Of a stretch of 64,000 nucleotides of DNA, positions 48,715 through 57,777 are shown piece after piece. Source of the DNA: Demequina sp. NBRC 110054 (GTDB taxonomy: Bacteria; Actinomycetota; Actinomycetes; Actinomycetales; Demequinaceae). The stretch lies in the NCBI RefSeq assembly GCF_002090115.1, contig NZ_BBRK01000006.1, forward strand, positions 124,001 to 188,000, read 5' to 3'. The notes beneath the pieces were generated by a model. It saw nothing but the letters and a program-made list of their open reading frames with translations, did not search any database and was not told where the DNA came from. The first letter of the stretch is position 1. Every line of letters begins with the position of its first letter. A program made the translations under genes and the position numbers.

Positions 48715-50916
48715 TTACTCCGCGGCAGCCTCCTCCGAGGCCTCCTCGACGACGCCGAGCGACAGCTTGCCGCGCGGGTCGATCTCGGTGATCTCGACCT
48801 GGATCTTCTGGCCGACGTTCAGGACGTCCTCGACGTTCTCCACGCGCTTGCCGCCGACCAGCTTGCGGATCTGCGAGATGTGCAGCAGACCGTCCTTGCC
48901 CGGCGAGAGGGAGACGAAGGCGCCGAAGGCGACCGTCTTGACGACGGTGCCGACGAAGCGCTCGCCCACCTCAGGCATGTGCGGGTTCGCGATCGCGTTG
49001 ATCGCGTCGCGCGCCGCCTCGGCCGAGGGGCCGTCGACCGCACCGATGAACACGGTGCCGTCGTCCTCGATCGAGATGTCGGCGCCGGTGTCGTCCTGGA
49101 TCTGGTTGATCATCTTGCCCTTGGGGCCGATGACCTCGCCGATCTTGTCGACGGGCACGCGCACCGTGATGATGCGCGGCGCGAACGGGCTCATCTCGTC
49201 GGGCTCCGAGATGGCCTGGGCCATCACGTCCAGGATGTGGAGGCGGGCCTCCTTGGCCTGGGTGAGCGCGCCGCCGAGCACCGAGGCGGGGATGCCGTCG
49301 AGCTTGGTGTCGAGCTGGATCGCGGTGACGAACTCGGAGGTTCCGGCCACCTTGAAGTCCATGTCGCCGAACGCGTCCTCGGCGCCGAGGATGTCGGTGA
49401 GCGCCGCGTAGCGGGTCTCGCCGTCCACCGTGTCGGACACGAGGCCCATCGCGATGCCCGCGACAGGGGCGCGCAGCGGCACACCGGCGTTGAGCATGGC
49501 GAGCGTCGAGGCGCAGACCGAGCCCATCGAGGTCGAGCCGTTGGAGCCGAGCGCCTCGGAGACCTGACGGATCGCGTACGGGAAGTCCTCACGCGACGGC
49601 AGCACCGGCACGAGCGCACGCTCGGCGAGCGCGCCGTGGCCGATCTCGCGGCGCTTCGGGCTGCCCACACGACCGGTCTCGCCCGTGGAGAAGGGCGGGA
49701 AGTTGTAGTGGTGCATGTAGCGCTTGCGCGTCTCGGGGTTGTACGAGTCGATCTGCTGCTCCATCTTGAGCATGTTCAGCGTGGTGACACCCATGATCTG
49801 GGTCTCGCCGCGCTCGAAGATCGCGGAGCCGTGGACGCGCGGGATCGGGCCGACCTCGGCCGACAGCGGGCGGATGTCGCGCAGGCCGCGGCCGTCGATG
49901 CGGACGCCGTCCTTGAGGATGCGCTGGCGCACCGACTGCTTGGTGACGGAGCGGATCGCAGCCGACACCTCCTTCTCGCGGCCCTCGAAGGTCTCGGCGA
50001 AGTTCGCGAGCGTCTCCGCCTTGACCTCGTCGAGGCGAGCCTCGCGGGTCTGCTTGTCGGCGATGGTGAGCGCCTCGGCGAGCTTGTCGCCGGCGAACGC
50101 CTTGACGGCCTCGAGCACGTCGTCCTGGTAGTCCAGGAAGCGCGGGAACTCGATGGTCTCCTTGGCGGCCTTCTCGGCGAGCTCGATCTGAGCCTCGCAC
50201 AGCGCCTTGAGGAACGGCTTGGCGGCCTCGAGGCCCTGGGCCACGACCTCCTCGGTCGGCGCCGCGGCGCCCTCCGAGATGAGGTTGTAGGCGTCGTCGG
50301 TGGCCTCGGCCTCGACCATCATGATCGCGACGTCGTCGCCAGCGATGCGGCCGGCCACGACCATGTCGAAGACCGCGCGCTCCTTCTGCGAGTACTTGGG
50401 GAACGCGACCCACTGGCCGTCGATCAGCGCGATGCGCACACCGGCGATCGGGCCGGTGAACGGCAGGCCGGACAGCTGCGTCGACGCCGAGGAGGCGTTG
50501 ATCGCGAGCGTGTCGTACGCGTCGTCCGGGTTGATGGACAGGACCGTGATGACGACCTGGACCTCGTTGCGCAGGCCGGACACGAAGGTCGGGCGCAGCG
50601 GGCGGTCGATCAGGCGGCACGTGAGGATCGCGTCCGTCGACGGACGGCCCTCGCGGCGGAAGAACGAGCCGGGGATCTTGCCCGCGGCGTACGAGCGCTC
50701 CTCGACGTCGACGGTCAGCGGGAAGAAGTCGAAGCCGTCGCGCGGGTGCTTGCCCGCGGTGGTGGCGGACAGCAGCATCGTGTCGCCGTCCAGGTAGGCG
50801 GCGACGGAGCCGGCGGCCTGCTGAGCAAGGCGGCCGGTCTCGAAGCGCACCACGCGCTTGCCGAACGAGCCGTTGTCGATAACGGCCTCGGCGAACTGGA
50901 TCTCGGGACCCTCCAT
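48715..50916 (-). CDS. pnp: Polyribonucleotide nucleotidyltransferase
   Basis: A 733-residue phosphorolytic 3'-to-5' exoribonuclease that trims mRNA and can add tails. It has two RNase PH domains (about 15-235 and 335-560), a KH domain ([18 protein letters not shown] near 595) and an S1 domain ([20 protein letters not shown] near 655). [18 protein letters not shown] marks the active second PH domain. It follows rpsO, the classical pair, with a terminator hairpin and a leader of about 170 nt between them. Confidence 0.97.
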   Translation of the reverse strand: MEGPEIQFAEAVIDNGSFGKRVVRFETGRLAQQAAGSVAAYLDGDTMLLSATTAGKHPRDGFDFFPLTVDVEERSYAAGKIPGSFFRREGRPSTDAILTCRLIDRPLRPTFVSGLRNEVQVVITVLSINPDDAYDTLAINASSASTQLSGLPFTGPIAGVRIALIDGQWVAFPKYSQKERAVFDMVVAGRIAGDDVAIMMVEAEATDDAYNLISEGAAAPTEEVVAQGLEAAKPFLKALCEAQIELAEKAAKETIEFPRFLDYQDDVLEAVKAFAGDKLAEALTIADKQTREARLDEVKAETLANFAETFEGREKEVSAAIRSVTKQSVRQRILKDGVRIDGRGLRDIRPLSAEVGPIPRVHGSAIFERGETQIMGVTTLNMLKMEQQIDSYNPETRKRYMHHYNFPPFSTGETGRVGSPKRREIGHGALAERALVPVLPSREDFPYAIRQVSEALGSNGSTSMGSVCASTLAMLNAGVPLRAPVAGIAMGLVSDTVDGETRYAALTDILGAEDAFGDMDFKVAGTSEFVTAIQLDTKLDGIPASVLGGALTQAKEARLHILDVMAQAISEPDEMSPFAPRIITVRVPVDKIGEVIGPKGKMINQIQDDTGADISIEDDGTVFIGAVDGPSAEAARDAINAIANPHMPEVGERFVGTVVKTVAFGAFVSLSPGKDGLLHISQIRKLVGGKRVENVEDVLNVGQKIQVEITEIDPRGKLSLGVVEEASEEAAAE

Positions 50917-51086
50917 GGGTCACCCTCCGTTTCGTGAAGGGCGTCCGAATGTCGGTCGTCGATCGAGGCCCACTCCCCTGCCGAGCAGGTGAGGAGGCCA
51001 CTACCGAGGACCAGGCAACCGGACGCGGTTGTTGAGTTGTGGTGTGGGTGGCGGCGAACCGCCGGTCACTAGCGTGACACAGAAAT

Positions 51087-51114
51087 CGCCCCGGGGCTTG
51101 AAGGCCCCGGGGCG
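51087..51114 (-). terminator. Rho-independent terminator of rpsO
   Basis: CGCCCCGGGGC (51087-51097) and GCCCCGGGGCG (51104-51114) form an 11-bp perfect stem. On the minus strand ATTTCT follows. It begins 6 nt after the rpsO stop. Confidence 0.8.
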
Positions 51115-51120
51115 GAAGTC

Positions 51121-51390
51121 TTAGCGGCGCAGGCCGAGACGCTCGATGAGCGAGCGGTAGCGCGCGATGTCGACCTTCTGCAGGTAGTTCAGCAGGTTGC
51201 GACGGCGACCGACGAGGAGCAGCAGGCCACGACGCGAGTGGTGGTCGTGCTTGTGCTCCTTGAGGTGCTCGGTGAGGTCCGTGATGCGGGCGCTGAGCAG
51301 CGCGATCTGCACCTCGGGCGAGCCGGTGTCGCCCTCGCTGGTGGCGTACTCGGCCATGATGGACTGCTTCTTGGCGGTGTCGAGCGGCAT
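51121..51390 (-). CDS. rpsO: 30S ribosomal protein S15
   Basis: An 89-residue protein, the standard length, binding 16S rRNA at the central-domain junction. Conserved parts are [22 protein letters not shown] and [26 protein letters not shown]. The ATG is preceded by AAGGAGA. An about 80-nt leader lies upstream; in other bacteria S15 represses its own translation through such leaders, which is possible but unproven here. Confidence 0.98.
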   Translation of the reverse strand: MPLDTAKKQSIMAEYATSEGDTGSPEVQIALLSARITDLTEHLKEHKHDHHSRRGLLLLVGRRRNLLNYLQKVDIARYRSLIERLGLRR

Positions 51391-51477
51391 TGGCTCTCCT
51401 TCTCAAGGTTGCTGCGCGGCGCACCCGGGCTTGTCCACCGGGGCACTGGGAACCGCGGCCGTTTTACGGCAGAGAAG

Positions 51478-51507
51478 ATCATACCCCAGGTACCCCCCGG
51501 ACCCCAA
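51478..51507 (-). promoter_or_regulatory. Promoter of rpsO
   Basis: On the minus strand TTGGGG (51507-51502) and TATGAT (51483-51478) are 18 bp apart. TATGAT is the best -10 in the region. Confidence 0.6.
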
Positions 51508-51599
51508 CCGCAGGGCCACGGCACGACCGCCCGGCGCGCCCCGCATCGTCCCGCGGAGCCATACGGCATCGTGCCACAGACAGTCTGAACCAATCTCAG

Positions 51600-51623
51600 C
51601 CGCGACACGCGAGCGTGTCGCGG
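51600..51623. terminator. Hairpin downstream of the glutamate ABC operon
   Basis: CCGCGACACG and CGTGTCGCGG form a 10-bp perfect stem with the loop CGAG. It lies about 190 nt beyond the gluD stop on the minus strand, without a T-run. Confidence 0.45.
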
Positions 51624-51810
51624 GTCGACGCGGCGTGTCGCCGGGGTGTCGGGGCTCGGATTGGTGCGAACTGTCGGCGGATGGTGCGCGGCTGGCTTTC
51701 GGACGGACGATGCGGCGGTCGCCATAGGGACGATGCCGCAGTCGCCCCGCGTGGAGCCAGGACGATGCGGCGGTCACCACGGCGGCGCGCTTGGCACAGG
51801 GGCGTCGGGC

Positions 51811-52866
51811 CTACACGTCCCCTGTGCGATCGTTGGCCCTGAGGCTCGCGCGCTGTGAGCTCGCCTGACCGATGCGGCGCTGGAACTCCTCGTCCGACTC
51901 CCCCGGGTAGCGCTGAGGCATCGGCTGCGACTCGACGGGCCGGTTGGCTCCGAAGACCGGGTCGCCCGCGCGGGCGCCCTCGGCCCGAGGCGGCCCGCCG
52001 ACGCCGGACTGCGGGATCGGCCCCGCGGGACCGATCTCGGGCGGGTTGGCTCCCTTGCCCCGCTCCCGCAGACGCCGTTCGACGTACGTCGCGAGCCGCG
52101 AGATCGCGAGGTTGATGAGGATGTAGAGCGTCGCGCCCACGACGAAGAGGGGGATCACGTAGTCGTCGCCGAAGTAGTCGCGGTTGATCTTGATCTTCCT
52201 GAGCAGCTCCGGGTACGACACGATGTATCCGAGCGCCGTGTCCTTGAGCAGCACGACGATCTGGCTCACGAGCGCGGGCAGCATGATGCGCACCGCCTGC
52301 GGGAGCTCGATCAGCAGCGTGGTCCGCATCGGGGACAGCCCGATGCTGAGGCCGGCCTCGCGCTGTCCCTTGGGAAGCGCGGTGAGCCCCGCGCGCAGGA
52401 CCTCGGCGACCACCGCGGCGTTGTAGACGACGAGGCCGAACACCACGGACCACAGGGGCGACCAACCGAAGGCGAGCCGCGCGAGCAGCATGAGCATCAG
52501 CACGGGAAGGCCGCGAGCGAACTCCGTGACCACGGTGGCGGAGCCCGTCACGAGTCGGCGTGTGATGCCCCGGCGGACGATCGCGACGAAAGCGCCGAGC
52601 GTGACGGCGATCGGCGCCGCGATGGCGGCGGCCAGCAGCGTGTTGCCGAGACCCTGAGCGAGCGATGTCCAGACGTCGGCCGCGGTCTGACCCTTGGGCG
52701 GGTCCCACAGGACCTTCCACCGATCGTCGAACACGCCGCGCTGGGCGAACGCGTACACGACGTACGCGGCGATCGCCACGAAGGCGACCGAGAAGGTGAC
52801 GTTGAGGATCCGGTCGAGGCGCCTCGCGCGCGGACCGGGGACGTCGTACAGGACCGAGGAGCTCAT
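51811..52866 (-). CDS. gluD: Glutamate-type ABC transporter permease
   Basis: A 351-residue inner-membrane permease of the HisM/GluD family. The ABC-permease EAA-like loop is AEVLRAGLTALPKGQREAGLSIGL near residues 165-190. About five spans lie between 20 and 275. The last 75 residues form a Pro/Gln/Arg-rich cytoplasmic tail, longer than usual. The ATG overlaps the gluC stop (ATGA). With GluC, GluB and GluA it imports glutamate or a related polar amino acid. Confidence 0.9.
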   Translation of the reverse strand: MSSSVLYDVPGPRARRLDRILNVTFSVAFVAIAAYVVYAFAQRGVFDDRWKVLWDPPKGQTAADVWTSLAQGLGNTLLAAAIAAPIAVTLGAFVAIVRRGITRRLVTGSATVVTEFARGLPVLMLMLLARLAFGWSPLWSVVFGLVVYNAAVVAEVLRAGLTALPKGQREAGLSIGLSPMRTTLLIELPQAVRIMLPALVSQIVVLLKDTALGYIVSYPELLRKIKINRDYFGDDYVIPLFVVGATLYILINLAISRLATYVERRLRERGKGANPPEIGPAGPIPQSGVGGPPRAEGARAGDPVFGANRPVESQPMPQRYPGESDEEFQRRIGQASSQRASLRANDRTGDV

Positions 52867-53513
52867 CGCGCGAAAGCCACCCTCTTCTCGATGCGCCCGG
52901 CGGTGACGCCGAGCGGGATGGTGATGACGAGGTACATCAGCGCGATGCCGAAGAAGACGAACAGCGCATCGGCCGGGTTCTCCGTCATGAGCGTGCGCTG
53001 GACGGTCACGAGCTCGGCATAGGCGAACCCGGCCCCGACCGAGGTGTTCTTCGTGAGGGCGATCAGCACGGAGATCAGCGGCGGGATCGAGGTTCGCCAT
53101 GCTTGAGGAAGCACGATCTGCGTGAGGGTCTGTCCGAAGGTCAGCCCGATGCTCCGAGCGGCCTCGGCCTGACCGACGCCCACCGAGTTGATGCCCGACC
53201 GGAGCGCCTCGCACACGAACGCGCTGGTGTAGAGCGTGAGCGCCGCGAGCGACCACTGGAAGCCCAGCCCGACCAGGAGACCGAGCGACGGCGCAACGAA
53301 GACGAAGAAGAAGAACAGCAGCGTCAGCGGCGTGTTGCGGACGATCTCGACATAGGCGGTGCCGAAGCTTCGCAGCGGCCCCACCGGCGACACCCGCATC
53401 GTCGCGAGGACCGTGCCCCAGACGAGGGACAGCACCGCGGACGCGGCCGCGAGCGCGAGCGTCGCGAGGAATCCGCCCCAGATGGTGCCGAATTCGCTGA
53501 TGAAGGTCTCCAT
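52863..53513 (-). CDS. gluC: Glutamate-type ABC transporter permease
   Basis: A 216-residue permease of the polar amino acid family. Membrane spans start at about residue 13. The EAA loop is CEALRSGINSVGVGQAEAARSIGLTF near 110-135, and YVEIVRNTPLTLLFFFFVF near 53 is typical. The ATG at 53513 gives the usual N-terminus. A 15-bp perfect hairpin separates it from gluB, which may set the ratio of permease to binding protein. Confidence 0.92.
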   Translation of the reverse strand: METFISEFGTIWGGFLATLALAAASAVLSLVWGTVLATMRVSPVGPLRSFGTAYVEIVRNTPLTLLFFFFVFVAPSLGLLVGLGFQWSLAALTLYTSAFVCEALRSGINSVGVGQAEAARSIGLTFGQTLTQIVLPQAWRTSIPPLISVLIALTKNTSVGAGFAYAELVTVQRTLMTENPADALFVFFGIALMYLVITIPLGVTAGRIEKRVAFAR

Positions 53514-53529
53514 GGTCTCCCCTGCCGAG

Positions 53530-53563
53530 GGGTGCGGTCCCTCCCTCAGGAGGGACCGCACCC
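53530..53563 (-). terminator. Perfect 15-bp hairpin between gluB and gluC
   Basis: GGGTGCGGTCCCTCC (53530-53544) and GGAGGGACCGCACCC (53549-53563) pair perfectly around CTCA. It lies inside an operon, 16 nt after gluB and 16 nt before gluC, with no T-run. It is best read as an attenuator or as an mRNA 3'-end stabiliser for the gluB transcript. Confidence 0.8.
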
Positions 53564-53579
53564 GGGTCGTGTCAGCCGA

Positions 53580-54443
53580 TCAGTAGCGGTCGACCGTCGG
53601 GACGTCGGGCTCCGGCAGCACCGTGCCCGCGGTCTCGTTCCACGCGTCGAGCCAGCGGCCGTCCTCGAAGATCTCCTCGAGCACGTCGTTGATCCAGTCG
53701 CGGAACTCGTCGTCCTCAAGCGCGAGGCCGATGCCGTAGGGCTCCTCGGTGAACGGCTCGCCGACGACCTTGAACTCGTCGTCCGAGTCCGCCACATAGC
53801 CGGCGAGGATCACGTTGTCGGTGGTGACGACGTCGACCTGGCCGTTGCGCAGCGGCTCGAGGCAGTCGGTGTACGCGTCGAACAGCGCGAGCTCCGCGTC
53901 GGGGTAGTTGTCCGCGATGTTCTGCGCGGGGGTCGAGCCGGTGACCGAGCAGACGACCTTGCCCGCGAGATCGTCGGGCGACTCGATGTCGTCCGTCTCG
54001 GTCAGGGTCATGAGCGCCTGGCCGGCGTTGTAATAAGGTCCGGCGAACGACACGAGCTCCTTGCGCTCATCGTTGATCGTGTACGTCGCGACGACGATGT
54101 CGACCGAGCCGTCCTGGATGAAGGGCTCGCGGTTCGCCGACACGGTCTCGACCCACTCGATGCCGTCCTCGGAGATCCCGAGCTCGCCCGCGATGATCTT
54201 GCCGATCTCTACGTCGAAGCCCTCGGGGTCACCCGACGGTGCGAGCAGGCCGAACAGAGGCTGGTCGAACTTCGTGCCGATCGTGATGGTGCCCGCCTCC
54301 GCGAGCGCCGCCATGGTCGACCCCTCGGGGAAGTCGCTCGCCGCGACATCCGCGGTGTCGTCGCCACCGCTCGAGCACGCCGTCAATGCGACCAGCCCGA
54401 TCGCGCCTGCGGCGATCCAGGTGCTCGTCTTCGTGAGCTTCAT
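53580..54443 (-). CDS. gluB: Glutamate-type substrate-binding lipoprotein
   Basis: A 287-residue family 3 solute-binding lipoprotein. The signal peptide ends in the lipobox LTAC (Cys23). GTITIGTKFDQPLFGLL and GFDVEIGKIIAGELG open lobe 1, and FVGPYY-like VSFAGPYYNAGQALM lies near 150. It captures glutamate or a related amino acid outside the cell. The ATG at 54443 has GGGAGAGAGAACC before it. Confidence 0.93.
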   Translation of the reverse strand: MKLTKTSTWIAAGAIGLVALTACSSGGDDTADVAASDFPEGSTMAALAEAGTITIGTKFDQPLFGLLAPSGDPEGFDVEIGKIIAGELGISEDGIEWVETVSANREPFIQDGSVDIVVATYTINDERKELVSFAGPYYNAGQALMTLTETDDIESPDDLAGKVVCSVTGSTPAQNIADNYPDAELALFDAYTDCLEPLRNGQVDVVTTDNVILAGYVADSDDEFKVVGEPFTEEPYGIGLALEDDEFRDWINDVLEEIFEDGRWLDAWNETAGTVLPEPDVPTVDRY

Positions 54444-54529
54444 GGTTCTCTCTCCCTGTGTGTGCGGCCCGACCGAGTGTGGGCCTCCTGCTGCGCGCAC
54501 CCCCGCGCGCGCCTCGCCTGTCTCGGTCC

Positions 54530-55294
54530 TCAGTGCGTGAGGATCTTGGACAGGAAGTCCTTGGCCCGCTCCGACTGGGGGTTCGTGAAGAACTCCTCCG
54601 GCTCGGCCTCCTCCTGGATGCACCCGTCCGCCATGAACACGACGCGGTTGGCCGCCTTGCGGGCGAAGCCCATCTCGTGGGTCACGACGATCATCGTCAT
54701 GCCCTCGTGAGCGAGCGACGTCATCACGTCGAGCACCTCGTTGATCATCTCGGGATCGAGCGCAGAGGTCGGCTCATCGAAGAGCATCACCTTGGGCTTC
54801 ATCGCGAGGGACCGCGCGATGGCGACGCGCTGCTGCTGACCGCCCGAGAGCTGGGCCGGATACTTCTGCGCCTGGCTGGCCACGCCGACGCGCTCGAGCA
54901 GCTCCATCGCGGTCTTCTCCGCCTCCTTGCGGGAGACCTTCTTCACCTTGATGGGGCCGAGCGTGACGTTCTCGAGGATCGTCTTGTGTGCGAAGAGGTT
55001 GAACGACTGGAAGACCATTCCGACGTCGGCGCGCAGGCGCGCGAGGGCTCGCCCCTCCTCCGGCAGCGCCTGACCGTCGAGCGTGATCGCGCCGTCGTCG
55101 ATGGTCTCGAGCCGGTTGATCGCACGGCACAGCGTCGACTTGCCTGAGCCGGAGGGGCCGATGACGACGACCACCTCGCCCTCACCGACGGTGAGCTCGA
55201 TGTCCTGGAGCACGTGCAGGTCGCCGAAGTGCTTGTTGACCTTGTCGAGCACCACGAGGGGACGATGCTCCGCCGACGGCTGTGGTTGTTCCAT
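54530..55294 (-). CDS. gluA: Glutamate-type ABC transporter ATP-binding protein
   Basis: A 254-residue ATPase of the polar amino acid importer class. Walker A is GPSGSGKST near residue 38, Q-loop [11 protein letters not shown] near 84, signature [15 protein letters not shown] near 140, Walker [10 protein letters not shown] near 162, and ETHEMGFA-like VVTHEMGFA near 197. The ATG at 55294 is preferred over a GTG 12 nt upstream. It is the first gene of the gluABCD operon, in the same order as in Corynebacterium. Confidence 0.94.
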   Translation of the reverse strand: MEQPQPSAEHRPLVVLDKVNKHFGDLHVLQDIELTVGEGEVVVVIGPSGSGKSTLCRAINRLETIDDGAITLDGQALPEEGRALARLRADVGMVFQSFNLFAHKTILENVTLGPIKVKKVSRKEAEKTAMELLERVGVASQAQKYPAQLSGGQQQRVAIARSLAMKPKVMLFDEPTSALDPEMINEVLDVMTSLAHEGMTMIVVTHEMGFARKAANRVVFMADGCIQEEAEPEEFFTNPQSERAKDFLSKILTH

Positions 55295-55415
55295 GCACGG
55301 CACCATAAACAGACATACGTCGCGAAAGGGATCTCTATACCCAAACGGTACCGAACATTAACGTGCTGGTAACAGGCACTTCGTGCACAAATGGGACACG
55401 AGCCGTCAGGTCGCG

Positions 55416-56408
55416 TCAGCGCAGCGTGGAGATCCCCAGCGCCTCGCGCGACCACGAGACGTCCTCCTCGAGGCCCCGTGTGAGAGCCTCGAGCGAGCCG
55501 AAGTCCAGCATCGGCCGGCGCCAGTCCACCAGGTCGAACGCGACCGCCGCGTCGTACAGGTCGAGGTCGACGGCATCGATCACGAACGCCTCGACGCGCA
55601 GGCTCTCGCCGCCCACGGTGTAGTTGAGCCCGACGCTGATCGCGGCCGGCATGCGGACCCCCACGAGCGACTCCGACGCAGCGTTGCCGCCAGAGTCCAG
55701 GACCGTGAGCCAGCCGGCGTAGACGCCGTGGCGCGGGATCATGCCCGCGGAGACGTCGAGGTTGGCGGTCGGGAAACCGATCGTGCGCCCGCGCTTGTCA
55801 CCGTGCACGATCACGCCCCGGAGACGATGCTGACAGCCGAGCACCTCGGCGGCCTCGCGGACCTTGCCGTCGTCGAGGAGCTCACGCACCCAGGTGGACG
55901 ACCAGCGGCGCCCGCGCGCGTCCGTGTCCCCCGCGTCGGGCAGCACCTCGACCGCGAAGCCGAGCGCATCGCCGAGCTCCTTGAGCGTCTCGACGTCGCC
56001 CGCGTTGCCTCGACCGAACTTCGTGTCGCGGCCGACCACGACCACGGCCGCGCCGAGCCCGTCGACCAGGTAGTTGCGCACGAACTCCTCGGGGGTCTGC
56101 ATCGCGAAGTCGAGCGTGTAGTCGACCAGCAGCACGCCGTCGAGCCCGGTCTCCGCGAGGCGCTCGAGGCGGTCCTCGATGCCCGTGATCAGCACGGGAG
56201 GGTGGGCGGGGTCGTGCACCGCGCGAGGATGCGGGTCGAAGGTGATCGCCACGGCGCGCAGGCCCCGTGACCGCGCGTCGGCGGCCATGCGCGACAGCAC
56301 CGCGCGATGCCCGCGATGGACGCCGTCGAAGTTGCCGATCGTGACCACGGTCGGACCCAGGTCCGACGGAACCTCGTCGAGTGAGCGCCACACGTGCATG
56401 TCGGTCAT
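55416..56408 (-). CDS. ribF: Bifunctional riboflavin kinase/FAD synthetase
   Basis: A 330-residue enzyme that phosphorylates riboflavin to FMN and adenylates FMN to FAD. The N-terminal FAD synthetase domain has GNFDGVHRGHRAVL near residue 25; the C-terminal flavokinase domain has RGVIVHGDKRGRTIGFPTANL near 190. The ATG overlaps the truB stop (ATGA), so ribF is the last gene of the rimP-nusA-infB operon. Confidence 0.96.
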   Translation of the reverse strand: MTDMHVWRSLDEVPSDLGPTVVTIGNFDGVHRGHRAVLSRMAADARSRGLRAVAITFDPHPRAVHDPAHPPVLITGIEDRLERLAETGLDGVLLVDYTLDFAMQTPEEFVRNYLVDGLGAAVVVVGRDTKFGRGNAGDVETLKELGDALGFAVEVLPDAGDTDARGRRWSSTWVRELLDDGKVREAAEVLGCQHRLRGVIVHGDKRGRTIGFPTANLDVSAGMIPRHGVYAGWLTVLDSGGNAASESLVGVRMPAAISVGLNYTVGGESLRVEAFVIDAVDLDLYDAAVAFDLVDWRRPMLDFGSLEALTRGLEEDVSWSREALGISTLR

Positions 56409-57337
56409 TCTGCCGCAGCCCCCGCCGGCTTCATCACGACGACGGGCTTGATCTTGCCGCCGCGCCGCTCTCCGAGCGCGATCAGGTCGCCGCGCGCGTC
56501 GAGCAGCGCGAGGTGCTCGCCCTCCGACCCGGCGTCGGACTCGATCCACTGGCCGTAGCCGAGCGCACGCGCGTCGTCGTCGGAGATGGGAACTGGCGGA
56601 AGGGTCGCCGCGGCCGCAGGCCCGAGCGGCAGCAGGGGCAGCGACTCCCCCGCGTCGACCTTCGCGGTGAGCTCGTCAAGGGTCGCCGCCTCGGTCAGGG
56701 GGATCCGCCCGATGCGGGTGCGGCGCAGCGCGGTCAGGTGGCCGCCGACGCCGAGCGCGGCGCCAAGATCGCGGGCGAGCGCCCGCACATATGTCCCGGA
56801 GGACACATCGACCACGACATCGACGTCCACGACTTCGTCATGCCGGCGGGCCTCGAGCACCTCGAAGCGGCTCACCGTGACGGGACGCTCGGGGAGCTCG
56901 ACGTCCTCGCCCCCGCGCACGCGCGCGTAGGACCGCTTGCCGTCGACTTTGATCGCGCTGACGGACGAGGGCCGCTGCATGATGTCGCCCGTGAGCGCGG
57001 CGACGCCCGCGGCGATCTCCTTATCCGTGACCCCGGACGCGTCGGCGGAGGACGTGACGTCGCCCTCCGCATCGTCCGTGACCGTCGACTGCCCGAGGCG
57101 GATCGTCGCCTCGTACGCCTTGTCGTGGCCCGTGATGTAGGTGAGCAGCTTGGTCGCACGCCCGATCCCGAGCACGAGTAGGCCCGTGGCCATGGGATCG
57201 AGCGTGCCGGCGTGCCCGACCTTGCGCGTGCCCGCGAGGCGCCGGGCGCGGCCGACCACGTCGTGCGACGTCCAGCCCTGCGGCTTGTCGACGAGCAGCA
57301 GGCCCGGCGTCGGCTCGACGCTCGGCCGGCGACCCAT
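56405..57337 (-). CDS. truB: tRNA pseudouridine-55 synthase TruB
   Basis: A 310-residue enzyme that makes pseudouridine 55 in tRNAs. The catalytic Asp is in HAGTLDPMATGLL near residue 47; LLVDKPQGWTSHDVV is the usual start. A C-terminal PUA-like part begins near 240. It follows rbfA by 5 nt and overlaps ribF by 4 nt. Confidence 0.97.
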   Translation of the reverse strand: MGRRPSVEPTPGLLLVDKPQGWTSHDVVGRARRLAGTRKVGHAGTLDPMATGLLVLGIGRATKLLTYITGHDKAYEATIRLGQSTVTDDAEGDVTSSADASGVTDKEIAAGVAALTGDIMQRPSSVSAIKVDGKRSYARVRGGEDVELPERPVTVSRFEVLEARRHDEVVDVDVVVDVSSGTYVRALARDLGAALGVGGHLTALRRTRIGRIPLTEAATLDELTAKVDAGESLPLLPLGPAAAATLPPVPISDDDARALGYGQWIESDAGSEGEHLALLDARGDLIALGERRGGKIKPVVVMKPAGAAAE

Positions 57338-57342
57338 CCGGG

Positions 57343-57777
57343 CTACGCCTCGTCGTCCTCGTCGGCGTGGCGGTAGGGATCCGCCTCGCCGGCGTAGGTG
57401 GCGTTCTCACGGAGCCTGCGCAGCTCCTCGTCCCGCTGCTGCGCCTCGTGAAGCGCGCGGTCGAGGGACGCGGCCGACTCGGGCACCGCGTCGAGGTGGA
57501 ACTCGAGGCTCGGCGTCAGCCTGATGCCGAGCTCGTGCCCCACCTTCGAACGCAGCTTGCCCTTCGCGGACTGCAGCGCGGCCGCGGTGCCCGCACGATC
57601 CTCGTCAGAGCCGAGGACCGTGTAGAACACCGAGGCCTGCTGCAGATCGCCCGTGACGCGCACGTCCGTGATCGTGACGAACCCCAGGCGGGGGTCCTTG
57701 ATCTCGTTCTCCAGCGCGCGGGCGACGATCTTCTTGATCGTGCCCGCGAGCCGAAGCGCACGGGGGTTGTCGCTCAT
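57343..57777 (-). CDS. rbfA: Ribosome-binding factor A
   Basis: A 144-residue KH-like factor that helps mature the 30S subunit, especially in the cold. LAGTIKKIVARALENEIKDPRL and VTITDVRVTGDLQQASVFYTVLG match the family; the last 40 residues are acidic. The ATG overlaps the infB stop by one base. Confidence 0.97.
   Translation of the reverse strand: MSDNPRALRLAGTIKKIVARALENEIKDPRLGFVTITDVRVTGDLQQASVFYTVLGSDEDRAGTAAALQSAKGKLRSKVGHELGIRLTPSLEFHLDAVPESAASLDRALHEAQQRDEELRRLRENATYAGEADPYRHADEDDEA

Larger units (their letters stand above)
51391..51810. other. 420-bp intergenic region with promoter, hairpin and GGACGATGC words
   Basis: No credible gene is seen. The region holds the rpsO promoter and leader at its left end, a 10-bp hairpin at 51600-51623, and seven GGACGATGC-like words: at 51543 and 51565 in inverse orientation, and at 51705, 51728 and 51760 with the longer form GGACGATGCGGCGGTC and variants. 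Open frames across it are random high-GC frames. Confidence 0.6.

Noticed and set aside
51391..51810. Possible small genes in the longest gap
   Set aside because: Frames here have no family match, differ in all phases, and cross a promoter, a hairpin and repeated words.
55295..55415. Promoter of gluABCD near CGGTACCG
   Set aside because: TATAGA and TTAATG are present, but spacing and orientation are ambiguous; not strong enough to list as a feature.
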